Assembly (NCBI GenBank): GCA_021731145.1
Contig: JAKFXX010000023.1
Location: 1-64,000 of the forward strand
DNA from: Gammaproteobacteria bacterium
GTDB lineage: Bacteria; Pseudomonadota; Gammaproteobacteria; Ga0077554; Ga007554
DNA: 64,000 bases
Direction: 5' to 3'
The notes under the pieces are model-generated. The model did no database searches. It was not told the origin of the DNA and was given only the letters and a program-made list of their open reading frames with translations. Positions 27,990 through 36,824 of this stretch are shown piece by piece (position 1 is the stretch's first letter; each line of letters opens with the position of its first letter). The position numbers and the translations under genes were made by a program.

Positions 27990-28637
27990 ATGTTTGATGC
28001 CCCCTGGTTAGAGCAAGGGCTTACCACGCTCTCTTTTGTCGCGCTGGTGGTGTATCACCTTCACTTGATATACAGGATTCGCCGCACACCGCTGGCGACG
28101 GCTATTGGTCTGAATGCCCGCACGCGCCGCGTGTGGGTGGAGACCATCATGGAGAAGCAGCTGGATATCCTGGCGATACAGACACTACGCAACTGGAGTA
28201 TGGCGGCAAGCTTTCTGGCCAGCGCCGCGATATTAATTAGCCTTGGCATACTCAACGCAGCATTCGTTACGGGTGGTATCGGCGGAACACCACAACTCAT
28301 CATGAGAGTGAGCCATGAAAGTGGTGGAGTATGGCTGGTAAAACTGCTGTTTCTGGTCGTCACCTTCTTTTTTGCATTTTTTAATTTCACCCTGGCGATC
28401 CGCTCCTATAACCGCGTCGGTTTCATGATCAATATTCCTGCCGAGCGGGATCCGCTGATCACGCCGGCTTTCGTGGCAAACATGCTGGCCCACGGCATGA
28501 ACCATTATTCGCTGGGTATGCGTGGTTATTATCTTGCCGTACCCTTGGTGCTGTGGTTGTTTGGGCCATTATGGCTGGCCATCGGCACGCTGGTTTTGAT
28601 AGCGGTGATGTACCGGATTGATTTCAATCTCGATTAA
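27990..28637 (+). CDS. DUF599 family membrane protein
   Basis: The 215-residue protein has four likely membrane segments (about 10-30, 65-90, 113-135, 180-210). The family pattern NHYSLGMRGYYLAVPLVLWLFGP lies near the C-terminus, and MEKQLDILAIQTLRNWSM near residue 55. DUF599 has no established function. It starts 20 bp after pmbA on the same strand, so it may be co-transcribed. It is convergent with corA, with stops 10 bp apart. Confidence 0.8.
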   Translation: MFDAPWLEQGLTTLSFVALVVYHLHLIYRIRRTPLATAIGLNARTRRVWVETIMEKQLDILAIQTLRNWSMAASFLASAAILISLGILNAAFVTGGIGGTPQLIMRVSHESGGVWLVKLLFLVVTFFFAFFNFTLAIRSYNRVGFMINIPAERDPLITPAFVANMLAHGMNHYSLGMRGYYLAVPLVLWLFGPLWLAIGTLVLIAVMYRIDFNLD

Positions 28638-28647
28638 TCCTACTGCG

Positions 28648-29721
28648 TCAAAACCACTTCTTGCGCTTGAAATACACCAGCATCCCTCCCATCATGCCGA
28701 CGATGATCAGCCAGGCGAACAGGTAGCCATACTTCCATTCGAGCTCCGGCATGTTCCACGGACTGGCCGCATGATCGAAATTCATGCCATACACGCCAAC
28801 GACAAAAGTGGGCGGGATGAACAGCGTGGCGATAACCGTCAGCACGCGCATGACATCGTTGAGGCGCATGCTGACGCTGGAGAGATAAACGTCCAGCATG
28901 CTCGCCATGATGTCGCGGTAGGTCTCCAGCAGATCCATAATCTGGATAGTGTGATCGTAGCAGTCGCGCAGATAGGTTTTGGTGTTCTCGTGGATCAGGG
29001 TATGATCGCCACGCAGCAGCGAATTGAGCACCTCGCGCTGCGGCCACAGCATGCGGCGTAGCAGCAGCAATTCGCGCTTGATGTGATGAATGGCGTGCAG
29101 CGTTCCTTTGTCCGGTTTCCCCAGTAGCTCCTCCTCAAGATCTTCAATCCATTCCCCGACATCCTCCAGAACGGGAAAGCCCTGATCGATGATCACGTCC
29201 AGCAACGCATACAGCAGATGATCCGGGCCGTCCGCGCGAATGTGGCCGCTATGGTTGCGCAGCCGCTTGCGCACCAGCTCGAAAGGGTCTTCCAGCCCAT
29301 CGTGAAAGCTCACGACAAAATTGCTGCCCACGAACATGCTCACCTGCTCGGTGATAATCGAGCCGTTGCGCCGCACAGGGAGGCTCATGACGACGAACAG
29401 CTGGTTATCGTACGTCTCCGACTTGGGTCGCTGGCCGGTATTGAGCACGTCTTCCAGGGCCAGCGGATGCAGGCCAAAGGCATCGCCGATCTGGCGTAGC
29501 AGCGCCGGTTCGGCATGGCCATGCAGGTGAATCCAGGTCATGGCGGGGTGGACGAGATGAGGCAGGCATTCCTCGAAGGTAAGATTTTCTTTCTCGACAT
29601 ATTCCGTTGCATCGTAATCGATGAGACGGATATTGACCGGTCTGGATGCGGCGGATTCGTCCGCAGTCAGCACGCCAGGTGGGGTGCCTGGCGGGTGGTA
29701 ACGCTTGGTAAAGTAGCTCAT
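28648..29721 (-). CDS. corA: CorA-type divalent metal transporter
   Basis: CorA channels admit Mg2+ (and sometimes Co2+ or Ni2+) through the inner membrane as pentamers. The 357-residue protein has a large soluble N-terminal domain, a long stalk helix (about 250-290), and two C-terminal membrane segments. The selectivity motif GMNF is in VVGVYGMNFDH. The C-terminus is Lys-rich (FKRKKWF), as is usual. The N-terminus LNTGQRPKSETYDNQLFVV is typical of the family. No Mg-sensing leader was seen in the 214-bp gap upstream. Confidence 0.93.
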   Translation of the reverse strand: MSYFTKRYHPPGTPPGVLTADESAASRPVNIRLIDYDATEYVEKENLTFEECLPHLVHPAMTWIHLHGHAEPALLRQIGDAFGLHPLALEDVLNTGQRPKSETYDNQLFVVMSLPVRRNGSIITEQVSMFVGSNFVVSFHDGLEDPFELVRKRLRNHSGHIRADGPDHLLYALLDVIIDQGFPVLEDVGEWIEDLEEELLGKPDKGTLHAIHHIKRELLLLRRMLWPQREVLNSLLRGDHTLIHENTKTYLRDCYDHTIQIMDLLETYRDIMASMLDVYLSSVSMRLNDVMRVLTVIATLFIPPTFVVGVYGMNFDHAASPWNMPELEWKYGYLFAWLIIVGMMGGMLVYFKRKKWF

Positions 29722-29935
29722 GAGCAGGTTGTAGCCGTAGTGAGACAGGGATTCTTGATGATTCTTGCAAAGAATACTTTACAAGCATTTCATTTTGCTC
29801 TATTAAAGGCAAGTGGTGTGTGCAGCATTGTGCTGGTATGGTCATGGCTAATGTTTGCCGGAAGGCTGTCGCTATAGTGCGCAACGCCATTCTTGTTGTG
29901 GGCGACGATATTATTTTTTAATCAAGGAGACATAC

Positions 29936-31060
29936 ATGCTCAGCCAGACAGACGAACCCCCCGGTAGCAACGTACACGCCAGCCGTCTCAAATGGAATGA
30001 GACCGACCGAACATCTGCAAGGAATATCGCGGTCCTGTCCAACGAACTCTTCCCTAAAAATTATCTCGCGATTGCGGGATACCGGCTCTACCCCTTCACT
30101 GTCGAAGTCAAACCTCTCTTCAACCGCTATCAGCAGCACCTCCAAGTCACCCTTTCCGATTATACGTTCGCCAATAACATCATCTGGCTGTCGCGGATGA
30201 GCGCCTTTTACCAGATCATTGAAGATTGCTTTTGTCTGTTCAGCCTCAACGGCAATTGCCTGACCATGCTGTTGCCGCCACTGGGTGACCCGTCGCGCCA
30301 GGCGCGCGCCCTGGAGGTGTGTTTCGAGATCATGGACGGCTATAACCCGTCCCCCTATCTGGGCGCGGTGGAGTATGTTTACCGTGACTTCCTGACGGTG
30401 CTGGATATCGATGCTAATGCCGAAAGTGGCGAAGATAGCCTCCCCGCGCTAACCAACAGCCAATGGCTGGTGGAGCGCGCCCTGCCGGATTACATTTACT
30501 CCACGGAGGACCTGATCGAGCTCAAGGGCAATCCCTACAAGACCAAGCGCGGTGAGATCAATCAATTCCGGCGCAGCTACCCCGATCACCGGCTGGAAGT
30601 GCTGGGACCGCAGCATTGGGAAGGGATCCGCGCCCTGATGGACACCTGGCTGAAAAACCGCATCAAATACCTTAATGGGGACGCCATCGCCGATTTCTTT
30701 TATACCGTCGAGATGGAGCGCAAGGCCATTGAGCGGGCCATAGAGCACTATGGCCGACTGGATTTGCAGGGTTTATGCCTGTTTATCGGCGATACGCTCG
30801 AAGGATTCACCTTTGGCGAGCGCATTACTTCAACCGTGGCCAGCGTGCTGGTCGAAAAAACCAATTTCGCCATCCTCGGCTCAGCGCAGTTCCTGTTCCG
30901 CGAGTTTGCCAAAATGTATCGCGACTGCGTGCACATCAATGTTGGCGACGACCTTGGCCTAGAAAATCTGCGCCGGGTAAAAATGAGCTACCGCCCCGTG
31001 CTGTTCGGAGAAAAGTTTACGCTACGCCACCTTGCGGAGGGCGGTGGCTTCCCCTCTTGA
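29936..31060 (+). CDS. DUF2156 (phosphatidylglycerol lysyltransferase C-terminal-like) protein
   Basis: The 374-residue soluble protein shows the DUF2156 pattern. A C-terminal acyltransferase-like half has VLVEKTNFAILGSAQFLFREFAK, then HINVGDDLGLENLRRVKMSYRP and EKFTL. In MprF, the related domain transfers amino acids from tRNA to lipid; here there is no membrane flippase part, so the substrate is unknown. The ATG at 29936 is preceded by AAGGAG at ideal spacing; upstream in-frame codons lack this. A GNAT gene follows 7 bp later, so the two are probably co-transcribed. Confidence 0.8.
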   Translation: MLSQTDEPPGSNVHASRLKWNETDRTSARNIAVLSNELFPKNYLAIAGYRLYPFTVEVKPLFNRYQQHLQVTLSDYTFANNIIWLSRMSAFYQIIEDCFCLFSLNGNCLTMLLPPLGDPSRQARALEVCFEIMDGYNPSPYLGAVEYVYRDFLTVLDIDANAESGEDSLPALTNSQWLVERALPDYIYSTEDLIELKGNPYKTKRGEINQFRRSYPDHRLEVLGPQHWEGIRALMDTWLKNRIKYLNGDAIADFFYTVEMERKAIERAIEHYGRLDLQGLCLFIGDTLEGFTFGERITSTVASVLVEKTNFAILGSAQFLFREFAKMYRDCVHINVGDDLGLENLRRVKMSYRPVLFGEKFTLRHLAEGGGFPS

Positions 31061-31067
31061 TGTTGCA

Positions 31068-31547
31068 ATGATGCACGAAATAATACGTCCAGCCACACTG
31101 GAAGATCTTGATGCGCTGGTACGGCTGGAAACAGTGTTTCCCGGCGACTGCATCAGCCGGAAAAGTTTCCGGCATCTTCTCACGCGCGGCCATGCTGCGA
31201 TTTGGGTGTACGACGGGGGCCAAGGGGTAGTCGGCAACGCCGTTGTTCTTTACCGGCGACGCTCCCCCAGCGCGCGGGTCTACTCGCTGGTAGTCGATCC
31301 AGCTTGTCAAGGCCGTGGCATTGCCCGTGCCTTGCTCGAAGCCGCCGAACAGGCCGCCGTCGCAAGGGGCTGCATCACCATGCATCTGGAGGTACGCGCC
31401 GACAACGAAACTGCCATACGGCTGTACGGCAAGGCCGGCTACCTGCAGGACGGGCGGGTCAACAATTATTACGACGACGGAATGGCTGCGCAACGGCTGC
31501 GAAAATCCATTGCTTTCGAGATCAATAAGCCCAATCCTCGTGCTTAA
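31068..31547 (+). CDS. GNAT-family N-acetyltransferase
   Basis: The protein is a roughly 159-residue single GNAT domain (RimI-like). The acetyl-CoA-binding motif A reads VDPACQGRGIARALLEAAEQAA, and the C-terminal part has NETAIRLYGKAGY. The substrate is unknown. Two adjacent ATGs (31068, 31071) follow the DUF2156 stop; a TTG at 31032 would overlap that gene. Its last 26 bp overlap the end of the convergent metallopeptidase gene, so the two 3' ends share sequence. Confidence 0.85.
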   Translation: MMHEIIRPATLEDLDALVRLETVFPGDCISRKSFRHLLTRGHAAIWVYDGGQGVVGNAVVLYRRRSPSARVYSLVVDPACQGRGIARALLEAAEQAAVARGCITMHLEVRADNETAIRLYGKAGYLQDGRVNNYYDDGMAAQRLRKSIAFEINKPNPRA

Positions 31548-32238
31548 CCGGTAGCCTATTCAGCCCATCCTTATAGAATCGCCATTTCGGCATGAACCGA
31601 TCCATCAAGGTTATGAAGCGGCTGTTATGTGTAGGCTCCAGCAGGTGTGCCATCTCATGCACTACGATGTATTCGAGGCATTCCGGCGGCTTCTTTGTCA
31701 GCTCGGTATTGAGTCGGATACTTTTGGAGCCTGGGCTACAGCTGCCCCATTTGGTTTTCATTTTTTGCACGAAGAACCTATCCACCTTTACGCCCATGAG
31801 CGGCTCCCATTTCGCGATCAATGGCAGGACTGCTTCTTTGAGTTTTTCGCGATACCAGGCATCGAGGATCTCTTGCTTTCGTCCGTCGCTGGTTTCAGGG
31901 CGGATCTGAAGAATCATCTTGTTGTGCTTTAGCTCGACTACCGGGGCAGCATCTTTCTCAACCACCTTGAGCAGGTAGCGCTTTCCCCAAACATAATGGC
32001 TTTCGCGGTCGAGGTATTCGCGTGGTGTTTCCCGCTCCTGTTCGCGCAATTTCTTTTGCTGGCTTTTGATCCAACTGAGTTTGGTGATGGCAAAGATGCG
32101 AATGGTGTCCAGGTCCATCCGCAATGGCGCGGAGATGCGCACCTTGCCAGCGGGCGGGTAGACGCTCAGGTGCAGGTTCTTGATGTCCTTCTTGACGACT
32201 TCCAGAACGATCCCACCAAGTTCGATCTGTGTGACCAT
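31522..32238 (-). CDS. YgjP-type M48-like metallopeptidase (DUF45)
   Basis: The 238-residue protein has the zinc site HEMAHL, a further His in EPTHNSRF, and the family marker TKWGSCSPGSKSIRLN. DUF45/YgjP genes are often found next to type I restriction loci; their role there is not known. The ATG at 32238 shares its A with the hsdR stop (TGATG), so it is probably translated by coupling as the last gene of the restriction operon. Confidence 0.86.
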   Translation of the reverse strand: MVTQIELGGIVLEVVKKDIKNLHLSVYPPAGKVRISAPLRMDLDTIRIFAITKLSWIKSQQKKLREQERETPREYLDRESHYVWGKRYLLKVVEKDAAPVVELKHNKMILQIRPETSDGRKQEILDAWYREKLKEAVLPLIAKWEPLMGVKVDRFFVQKMKTKWGSCSPGSKSIRLNTELTKKPPECLEYIVVHEMAHLLEPTHNSRFITLMDRFMPKWRFYKDGLNRLPVKHEDWAY

Positions 32239-35200
32239 CAATATTCTTGCTGCTGCTTGATGATGAGGAAGATGCGCTCAACCTCGGACACGTTCTGCAA
32301 TATCCCATGCAGGGCAGCCTTGATAACCTGCTCACGGGCCTGAATCCCACGCCAGCCATCTGGCCTAACCTGTTTGATTGTCTCGTCGATTCTCAGCGCC
32401 AGCTCAAGGCGCTTGTCCTCAGTCTCACCGCCATATGACGCAGCGGGGTCAGAAACTCCCGAAAGCAGGTTGCTGTAGAGCGCCCGTTTCCCCGGTGTAT
32501 CCAGTTGCTCAGGTGTATCCTCGGCCTGTCCAGCCTCCACACGTTTCGCAAGTTCAGCGATACGCCTCAGATACTCCTCATATTTGTCCGCCTGCTCCTT
32601 GCGGAACTTGATGATCTCGTCCAGCAGCGCCGACATCCTCTCGTAGTAGGCCGGATCGTTGAGGTGCTCCTTGATGATCTTGCTGCGGACGTTGTTCTCG
32701 ATGGTCTCGGCAATGGCGTTCCTGTTGCCCTTCATGCCACCAAGCTGGGAGTTGATCGCATTTGCGATGCCGGTATTCACGATCAGCTCCAGCAGCCCCA
32801 TGTTGTCGAAGGGTGAAATCTTGCGTGGCTCGTCAGCCTCAATGTAAGTGTCGATAAGATGCCGCATGTCGGCCTCGTAGGTCTTGAGGTCGAGCGTCTC
32901 GCCGCTGGCCTTGCGGATGATTTCGCGGACGTTCAGGTACTGTCTGAGTTGCTGCTTGATGCGCACGATGTCGACAGTGCTGTAACCGGCGGCATCCAAT
33001 TCGTCGGCGATGTTGGCGTAGGCGCGTACCAGGGCAACAGTCGCCTTGTAGAGCGCCGATCGCTGCGGTTCGCGCTCCTTCAGGTCGGAGGCGATTTCGG
33101 TGTTGCCGCAGTAGTAATGGATGTGCTCCAGCTCGCCCTTGGGCGGCTCGACCGGCTCGCAGAGCAGGGCAAGTGCTTCGATGGCGTTGTCGAGACGCTC
33201 CTTGCCCTTCGTCAGTCGATCCTGCAACAGCACTTCAGGGCCAGGGCCGCCCGCGCTGTGATCGAGTTCCGATGTATAAACCTGCAAGGCGCCCGTCCCC
33301 TTTTCATTCACGAGCTTTTTGAACAAGTCCTTGTAGTCTACGATGTAGCCAAAATCCTTATCCTCGCCATCCAGCCGATTGGTGCGGCAGATGGCCTGGA
33401 ACAGACCGTGATCCTGCATCGATTTGTCGATGTAGAGATAGGTACAGGGTGGTGCATCGAAGCCGGTAAGCAGCTTGTCCACCACGATCAGCAGCTTCAT
33501 ATTCGCAGGCTCTTTGCTGAACAGCGCCTTTGCCCACTCCTCGTAGCTCTCCGCTTTGGTCATGTTCGGTTTGGCTTCGACATCCTTCAGCAGCTCGGTA
33601 TAGGTATTGTAGATAAACTGCTTATCGGTCTCGGTGTTGGCGCCGGTCTCTTCCTTCGTCACATCCTGTGCTTGCGGGTTATAGGAGGTCACCACCGCAC
33701 ATTTACCCTTGAACGGCGTCTTCTGGAACAGGGTGAAATACTTGCACGCCTCGTAGATGCTGGAGGCGACCAGGATGGCGTTGCCACGTTCGCTGGAGAG
33801 GCGCGGCTTTACGCTGAAATCGAAGACGATATCTGCAACCACCCGATCCATGCGCGACCTGGAGCTGAGCACTTTCTGCATCGTGCCCCATTGTTGCCTC
33901 AGCTCAGCCTTCTGCCAGTCGTTCAGCCCCTTGGTCTTGGCCTCGAACCAGGCGTCGATTTTGTCCTGCAAGCCTAGGTGCTGGTCAATGTCGCGCGCCT
34001 CATAGACGAGGTCGAGCACCACTGCATCCTCTACCGCCTCACTGAACTTGTAGGTGTGGATGTAACCGCCGAACACATCCAGGCTGGTTTGCTTATCCCT
34101 CTTCAACAGCGGCGTTCCGGTGAAGCCGATGAACACCGCATTGGGCATCATCGCCTTCATCACCCGATGCAGCTTGCCGCCTTGTGTACGGTGGCATTCG
34201 TCCACGAACACAAACACCTCACCCATGGTCTGGCTCGGCTGCGCTTCCAGCTCCTTGATGAACGCTTCGAAGTCATCCACCTCACGGCGGCCAAACTTGT
34301 GCATCAGGGAGCAGAGCAGGCGCGGCCTGGCCTGAGCGAGCTGACTCATCAGCTCGCGGCCACTGCCGGTACGTTTGATCGCCTCGCCTGCCTCGGTGAA
34401 GACGCGCTCAATCTGCTTATCCAGCTCGTCGCGGTCGGTGATGATGACAACGCGGGCGTTCGGATTATTCTCCAGAATCCACTTTGCCAGCAGCACCATC
34501 ACAATGCTCTTGCCGCTGCCCTGGGTGTGCCAGATGATGCCACCCTTGCGCTGGCGCACATGCTCCTGCGCCGCCTTGATGCCGAAATACTGGTGCATGC
34601 GCGGCAACTTCTTCACGCCGCTATCGAAGAGCACAAAATCGTGCATCAGCTCGATCAGCCGGTTCTTCTCGCACAGCTTGAGTAGATATTTGTCGAGCTT
34701 GAAACGGTTGTTGGTCGCTCCTGCGTCATCCATGACGCTCGCGACACTGGACCATCCATGGCCGACGTCCTCTTTCCATTTAAGAAAATACTTCTCCGGC
34801 GTGCCAATGGTGCCGTATTGCAGCCCCTCGGAATCGTTACCGGCGAAGATGAACTGCACGGTGCTGAAGAACCACTCGTTGAACTCGGGCTGCTGATTGG
34901 ACAAACTTTGACGGATTCCGTCGCCGATGGAGACGCGACTGTTCTTCAACTCCAACACGCCAATGGCAATACCGTTCACATAGAGCACAAGGTCGGGCCG
35001 ACGCTCATGGTTTCCCTTGAGCGTCACCTCCTCGGCGATGGCGAACTCATTCTTCTCTGGCTCATTCCAGTTGATGAGATGCACGGTCTCCGTGACCTTG
35101 CCTGCCTCGATCTTGACCGGCACACCGTAGCGCAGCAGGTTATAAACGGCCTGGTTATTACCGTAGAGATTGCGGCTGTGGTTATCCGCCTCCCGGTGCA

Positions 35201-35396
35201 ACACATCGAAAGCCCTACTGATCTGTGCTTGGCTGTAGCCGCTTTGCAACAGGTGGTTGGTCAGCAGGCTTTTCTCGATGTTACTGTTACCATCGCGGTC
35301 ACTCCAGTCATCGAGATAGCGATAACCCAGTTCATCACGGAACAGAGTGATAACGCGGTTCTGCGTAGCGCGTTCCGGTTGGCCGATGGGGTTCAT
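32238..35396 (-). CDS. hsdR: Type I restriction enzyme, R (endonuclease/translocase) subunit
   Basis: HsdR translocates DNA with ATP and cuts it at a distance from the HsdS target. The 1052-residue protein has an N-terminal nuclease core with Asp135 and ELK (Glu149-Lys151). The helicase domain follows with Walker A TQGSGKS (291-297), DECHR and GFTGTPLL, then a long C-terminal part. All key residues are present, so the enzyme looks intact. Its ATG overlaps the stop of the preceding AlbA-type gene (ATGA), and its stop overlaps the peptidase start. Confidence 0.95.
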   Translation of the reverse strand: MNPIGQPERATQNRVITLFRDELGYRYLDDWSDRDGNSNIEKSLLTNHLLQSGYSQAQISRAFDVLHREADNHSRNLYGNNQAVYNLLRYGVPVKIEAGKVTETVHLINWNEPEKNEFAIAEEVTLKGNHERRPDLVLYVNGIAIGVLELKNSRVSIGDGIRQSLSNQQPEFNEWFFSTVQFIFAGNDSEGLQYGTIGTPEKYFLKWKEDVGHGWSSVASVMDDAGATNNRFKLDKYLLKLCEKNRLIELMHDFVLFDSGVKKLPRMHQYFGIKAAQEHVRQRKGGIIWHTQGSGKSIVMVLLAKWILENNPNARVVIITDRDELDKQIERVFTEAGEAIKRTGSGRELMSQLAQARPRLLCSLMHKFGRREVDDFEAFIKELEAQPSQTMGEVFVFVDECHRTQGGKLHRVMKAMMPNAVFIGFTGTPLLKRDKQTSLDVFGGYIHTYKFSEAVEDAVVLDLVYEARDIDQHLGLQDKIDAWFEAKTKGLNDWQKAELRQQWGTMQKVLSSRSRMDRVVADIVFDFSVKPRLSSERGNAILVASSIYEACKYFTLFQKTPFKGKCAVVTSYNPQAQDVTKEETGANTETDKQFIYNTYTELLKDVEAKPNMTKAESYEEWAKALFSKEPANMKLLIVVDKLLTGFDAPPCTYLYIDKSMQDHGLFQAICRTNRLDGEDKDFGYIVDYKDLFKKLVNEKGTGALQVYTSELDHSAGGPGPEVLLQDRLTKGKERLDNAIEALALLCEPVEPPKGELEHIHYYCGNTEIASDLKEREPQRSALYKATVALVRAYANIADELDAAGYSTVDIVRIKQQLRQYLNVREIIRKASGETLDLKTYEADMRHLIDTYIEADEPRKISPFDNMGLLELIVNTGIANAINSQLGGMKGNRNAIAETIENNVRSKIIKEHLNDPAYYERMSALLDEIIKFRKEQADKYEEYLRRIAELAKRVEAGQAEDTPEQLDTPGKRALYSNLLSGVSDPAASYGGETEDKRLELALRIDETIKQVRPDGWRGIQAREQVIKAALHGILQNVSEVERIFLIIKQQQEY

Positions 35397-36724
35397 TTCA
35401 GCACCTCCCAGTGGCCGCCTTTTTGCGGACCGACATACCTCAACCGTCCTTCTTTAACCAGCTTGGAACTGGCAAGTTCAACGGCACGTAACGACTTCCC
35501 AATCTCGGCAGCGACCTCTGCGAGCGTCATGGACGGATTTGCTTCCAATAGCTGGAGGATTTTCACCGGCGTTTTCACCGCAGTTTTCACCGCAGTTTTC
35601 ACCGCAGTTTCTGCTTCACTCGTTTGCGTGAAATGAAAAATCACCCACAAACCAGTGTGTTCGTACTTTATCTCCGGTTCCGGCGCGCCCGCTTCCCGGC
35701 AGGTCTCCATGATCCGCTCGATACCGCGCCCCCAGGATTCGATCATCCCCGTTCGGAAAAACACATTGGCGACATCCGGGTTGAAGGGGATGGACGCATG
35801 TTTGCCAAGCAGCTTTTCAACCGTCCACTCAGGAGGCAGCTCGCCGGGATTCCAGATCATCAGCTTATCCGGGTACACGCTTATCTGAATCGGGGTACCA
35901 CTGGCGTAATCCTTGTGAACCACCGCATTCAGAACCGCTTCACGCAGCGCGGGCATGGGCACCGGCCAAGTCTCAATGCGCTGAAGCCCTTCATAGGTAA
36001 TCCATGCCCTCAGATACTTGGCCTTCAACACCTCAATGGTCTGATTCACTTGGGTGACCAAGTCACCCTGCACCTCGTCCTGATAGCGCAGATCCACATT
36101 GCTTTCAAAAAAGCCGATCTTCACATAAGCGCCAGTGAAAAACCGTTCCGGCTCCGGGTGAAACATCAGGACAGCGGCATGGGTCAGGTAGTGGCCTTCC
36201 ACCAGATGCAACTTCTCAAGCAGCGTCTGATCCGGCTCTTCCAGCACAGCCTCCGACAAGCGTTGGCTTTTCAAGGCCAACCTGCGAAAGGTTTTCAGTG
36301 CTCCCGCATCCAAATCCGCCAGAGCCACTCCCGGCAGAGGGATGCCATCCCAGGTCCGCCCATGCTTGCGCAGCAGGAATCGGTCCAGCGCCGCACCTTT
36401 CAGTAACTGATTGGTGCTGCCGCTGCGGTAGTAATACTCGCCCTTATAGCTGATCGGATTAGAGTACGGCGCAACCACAATCTCCAGATACGCCTTGTCC
36501 TCCTCATCATGGAGATTCACATCCACCATAATACCCAGCACATCGCGCACCTTGTTCGGCAGCTCTTCCAGCAGCCTGGGCGCATCTTTCAGGCCAACCA
36601 CCTCGCCCCGGTCATTGCGCCCGACCACCAACACACCTCCCTCGGCATTGGCAAAGCCGCAAATCCATTTCAGGTATTCGTCGCGCCAGGACTCCTTCCA
36701 TTCGATGTGCTGGTTTTCCTTCAT
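35393..36724 (-). CDS. AlbA_2/Schlafen-type ATP-binding protein with winged-helix tail
   Basis: The 443-residue protein has an N-terminal AlbA_2 (Schlafen-like) domain (HIEWKESWRDEYLKWICGFANAEGG, about residues 6-110). A central region follows with an HATPase-like segment (LREAVLNAVVHKDYASGTPIQI, then RGIERIM). After a Thr/Lys/Val repeat linker comes a C-terminal winged-helix segment. Such proteins are found beside restriction and defence genes, and some act as transcription regulators. The linker AVKTAVKTAVKTPVKT comes from a 12-bp tandem repeat. The start overlaps the stop of an hsdS relic, and the 3' end overlaps hsdR by 4 bases. Confidence 0.82.
   Translation of the reverse strand: MKENQHIEWKESWRDEYLKWICGFANAEGGVLVVGRNDRGEVVGLKDAPRLLEELPNKVRDVLGIMVDVNLHDEEDKAYLEIVVAPYSNPISYKGEYYYRSGSTNQLLKGAALDRFLLRKHGRTWDGIPLPGVALADLDAGALKTFRRLALKSQRLSEAVLEEPDQTLLEKLHLVEGHYLTHAAVLMFHPEPERFFTGAYVKIGFFESNVDLRYQDEVQGDLVTQVNQTIEVLKAKYLRAWITYEGLQRIETWPVPMPALREAVLNAVVHKDYASGTPIQISVYPDKLMIWNPGELPPEWTVEKLLGKHASIPFNPDVANVFFRTGMIESWGRGIERIMETCREAGAPEPEIKYEHTGLWVIFHFTQTSEAETAVKTAVKTAVKTPVKILQLLEANPSMTLAEVAAEIGKSLRAVELASSKLVKEGRLRYVGPQKGGHWEVLK
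35560..35607. repeat. 12-bp tandem repeat, four units, in the AlbA-type gene
   Basis: TTTTCACCGCAG occurs three times exactly (35572-35607), preceded by a variant unit TTTTCACCGGCG (35560-35571). It encodes a (T-A-V-K)-type linker between the ATPase-like and winged-helix parts. Length change by whole units keeps the frame. Confidence 0.9.
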
Positions 36725-36769
36725 ACGAGCCGAATCCTCCCAGTGAGCAGCTCCTGCATCATGCCCTGG
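36721..36769 (-). pseudogene. Relic of an HsdS C-terminus
   Basis: On the minus strand these bases encode QGMMQELLTGRIRLV and a stop. The end of the intact hsdS just upstream is QGMMQDLLTGRIRLI. The nucleotides are similar but clearly diverged, so this is the tail of a different hsdS allele and not a fresh duplication. Its stop overlaps the start of the AlbA-type gene (ATGA), which looks like the original hsdS junction. Confidence 0.8.
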
Positions 36770-36817
36770 GAACGCGGGCTTCCAGCCCGCATAAGGCGGC
36801 CAGGATGGCCGCGTTCC
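36769..36817. repeat. Palindromic repeat between hsdS and its relic
   Basis: The ends GGAACGCG (36769-36776) and CGCGTTCC (36810-36817) are exact complements. Two internal hairpins (GCGGGCTT/CCAGCCCGC and GCGGCC/GGCCGC) fill the centre. It lies exactly between the intact hsdS end and the relic, so it may have been inserted or been the site of recombination. Confidence 0.65.
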
Positions 36818-36824
36818 AGTCGTT

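Noticed and set aside
32859-33977. 372-codon frame opposite hsdR
   Set aside because: Antisense to an intact, well-conserved hsdR; long open frames like this are common in GC-rich genes.
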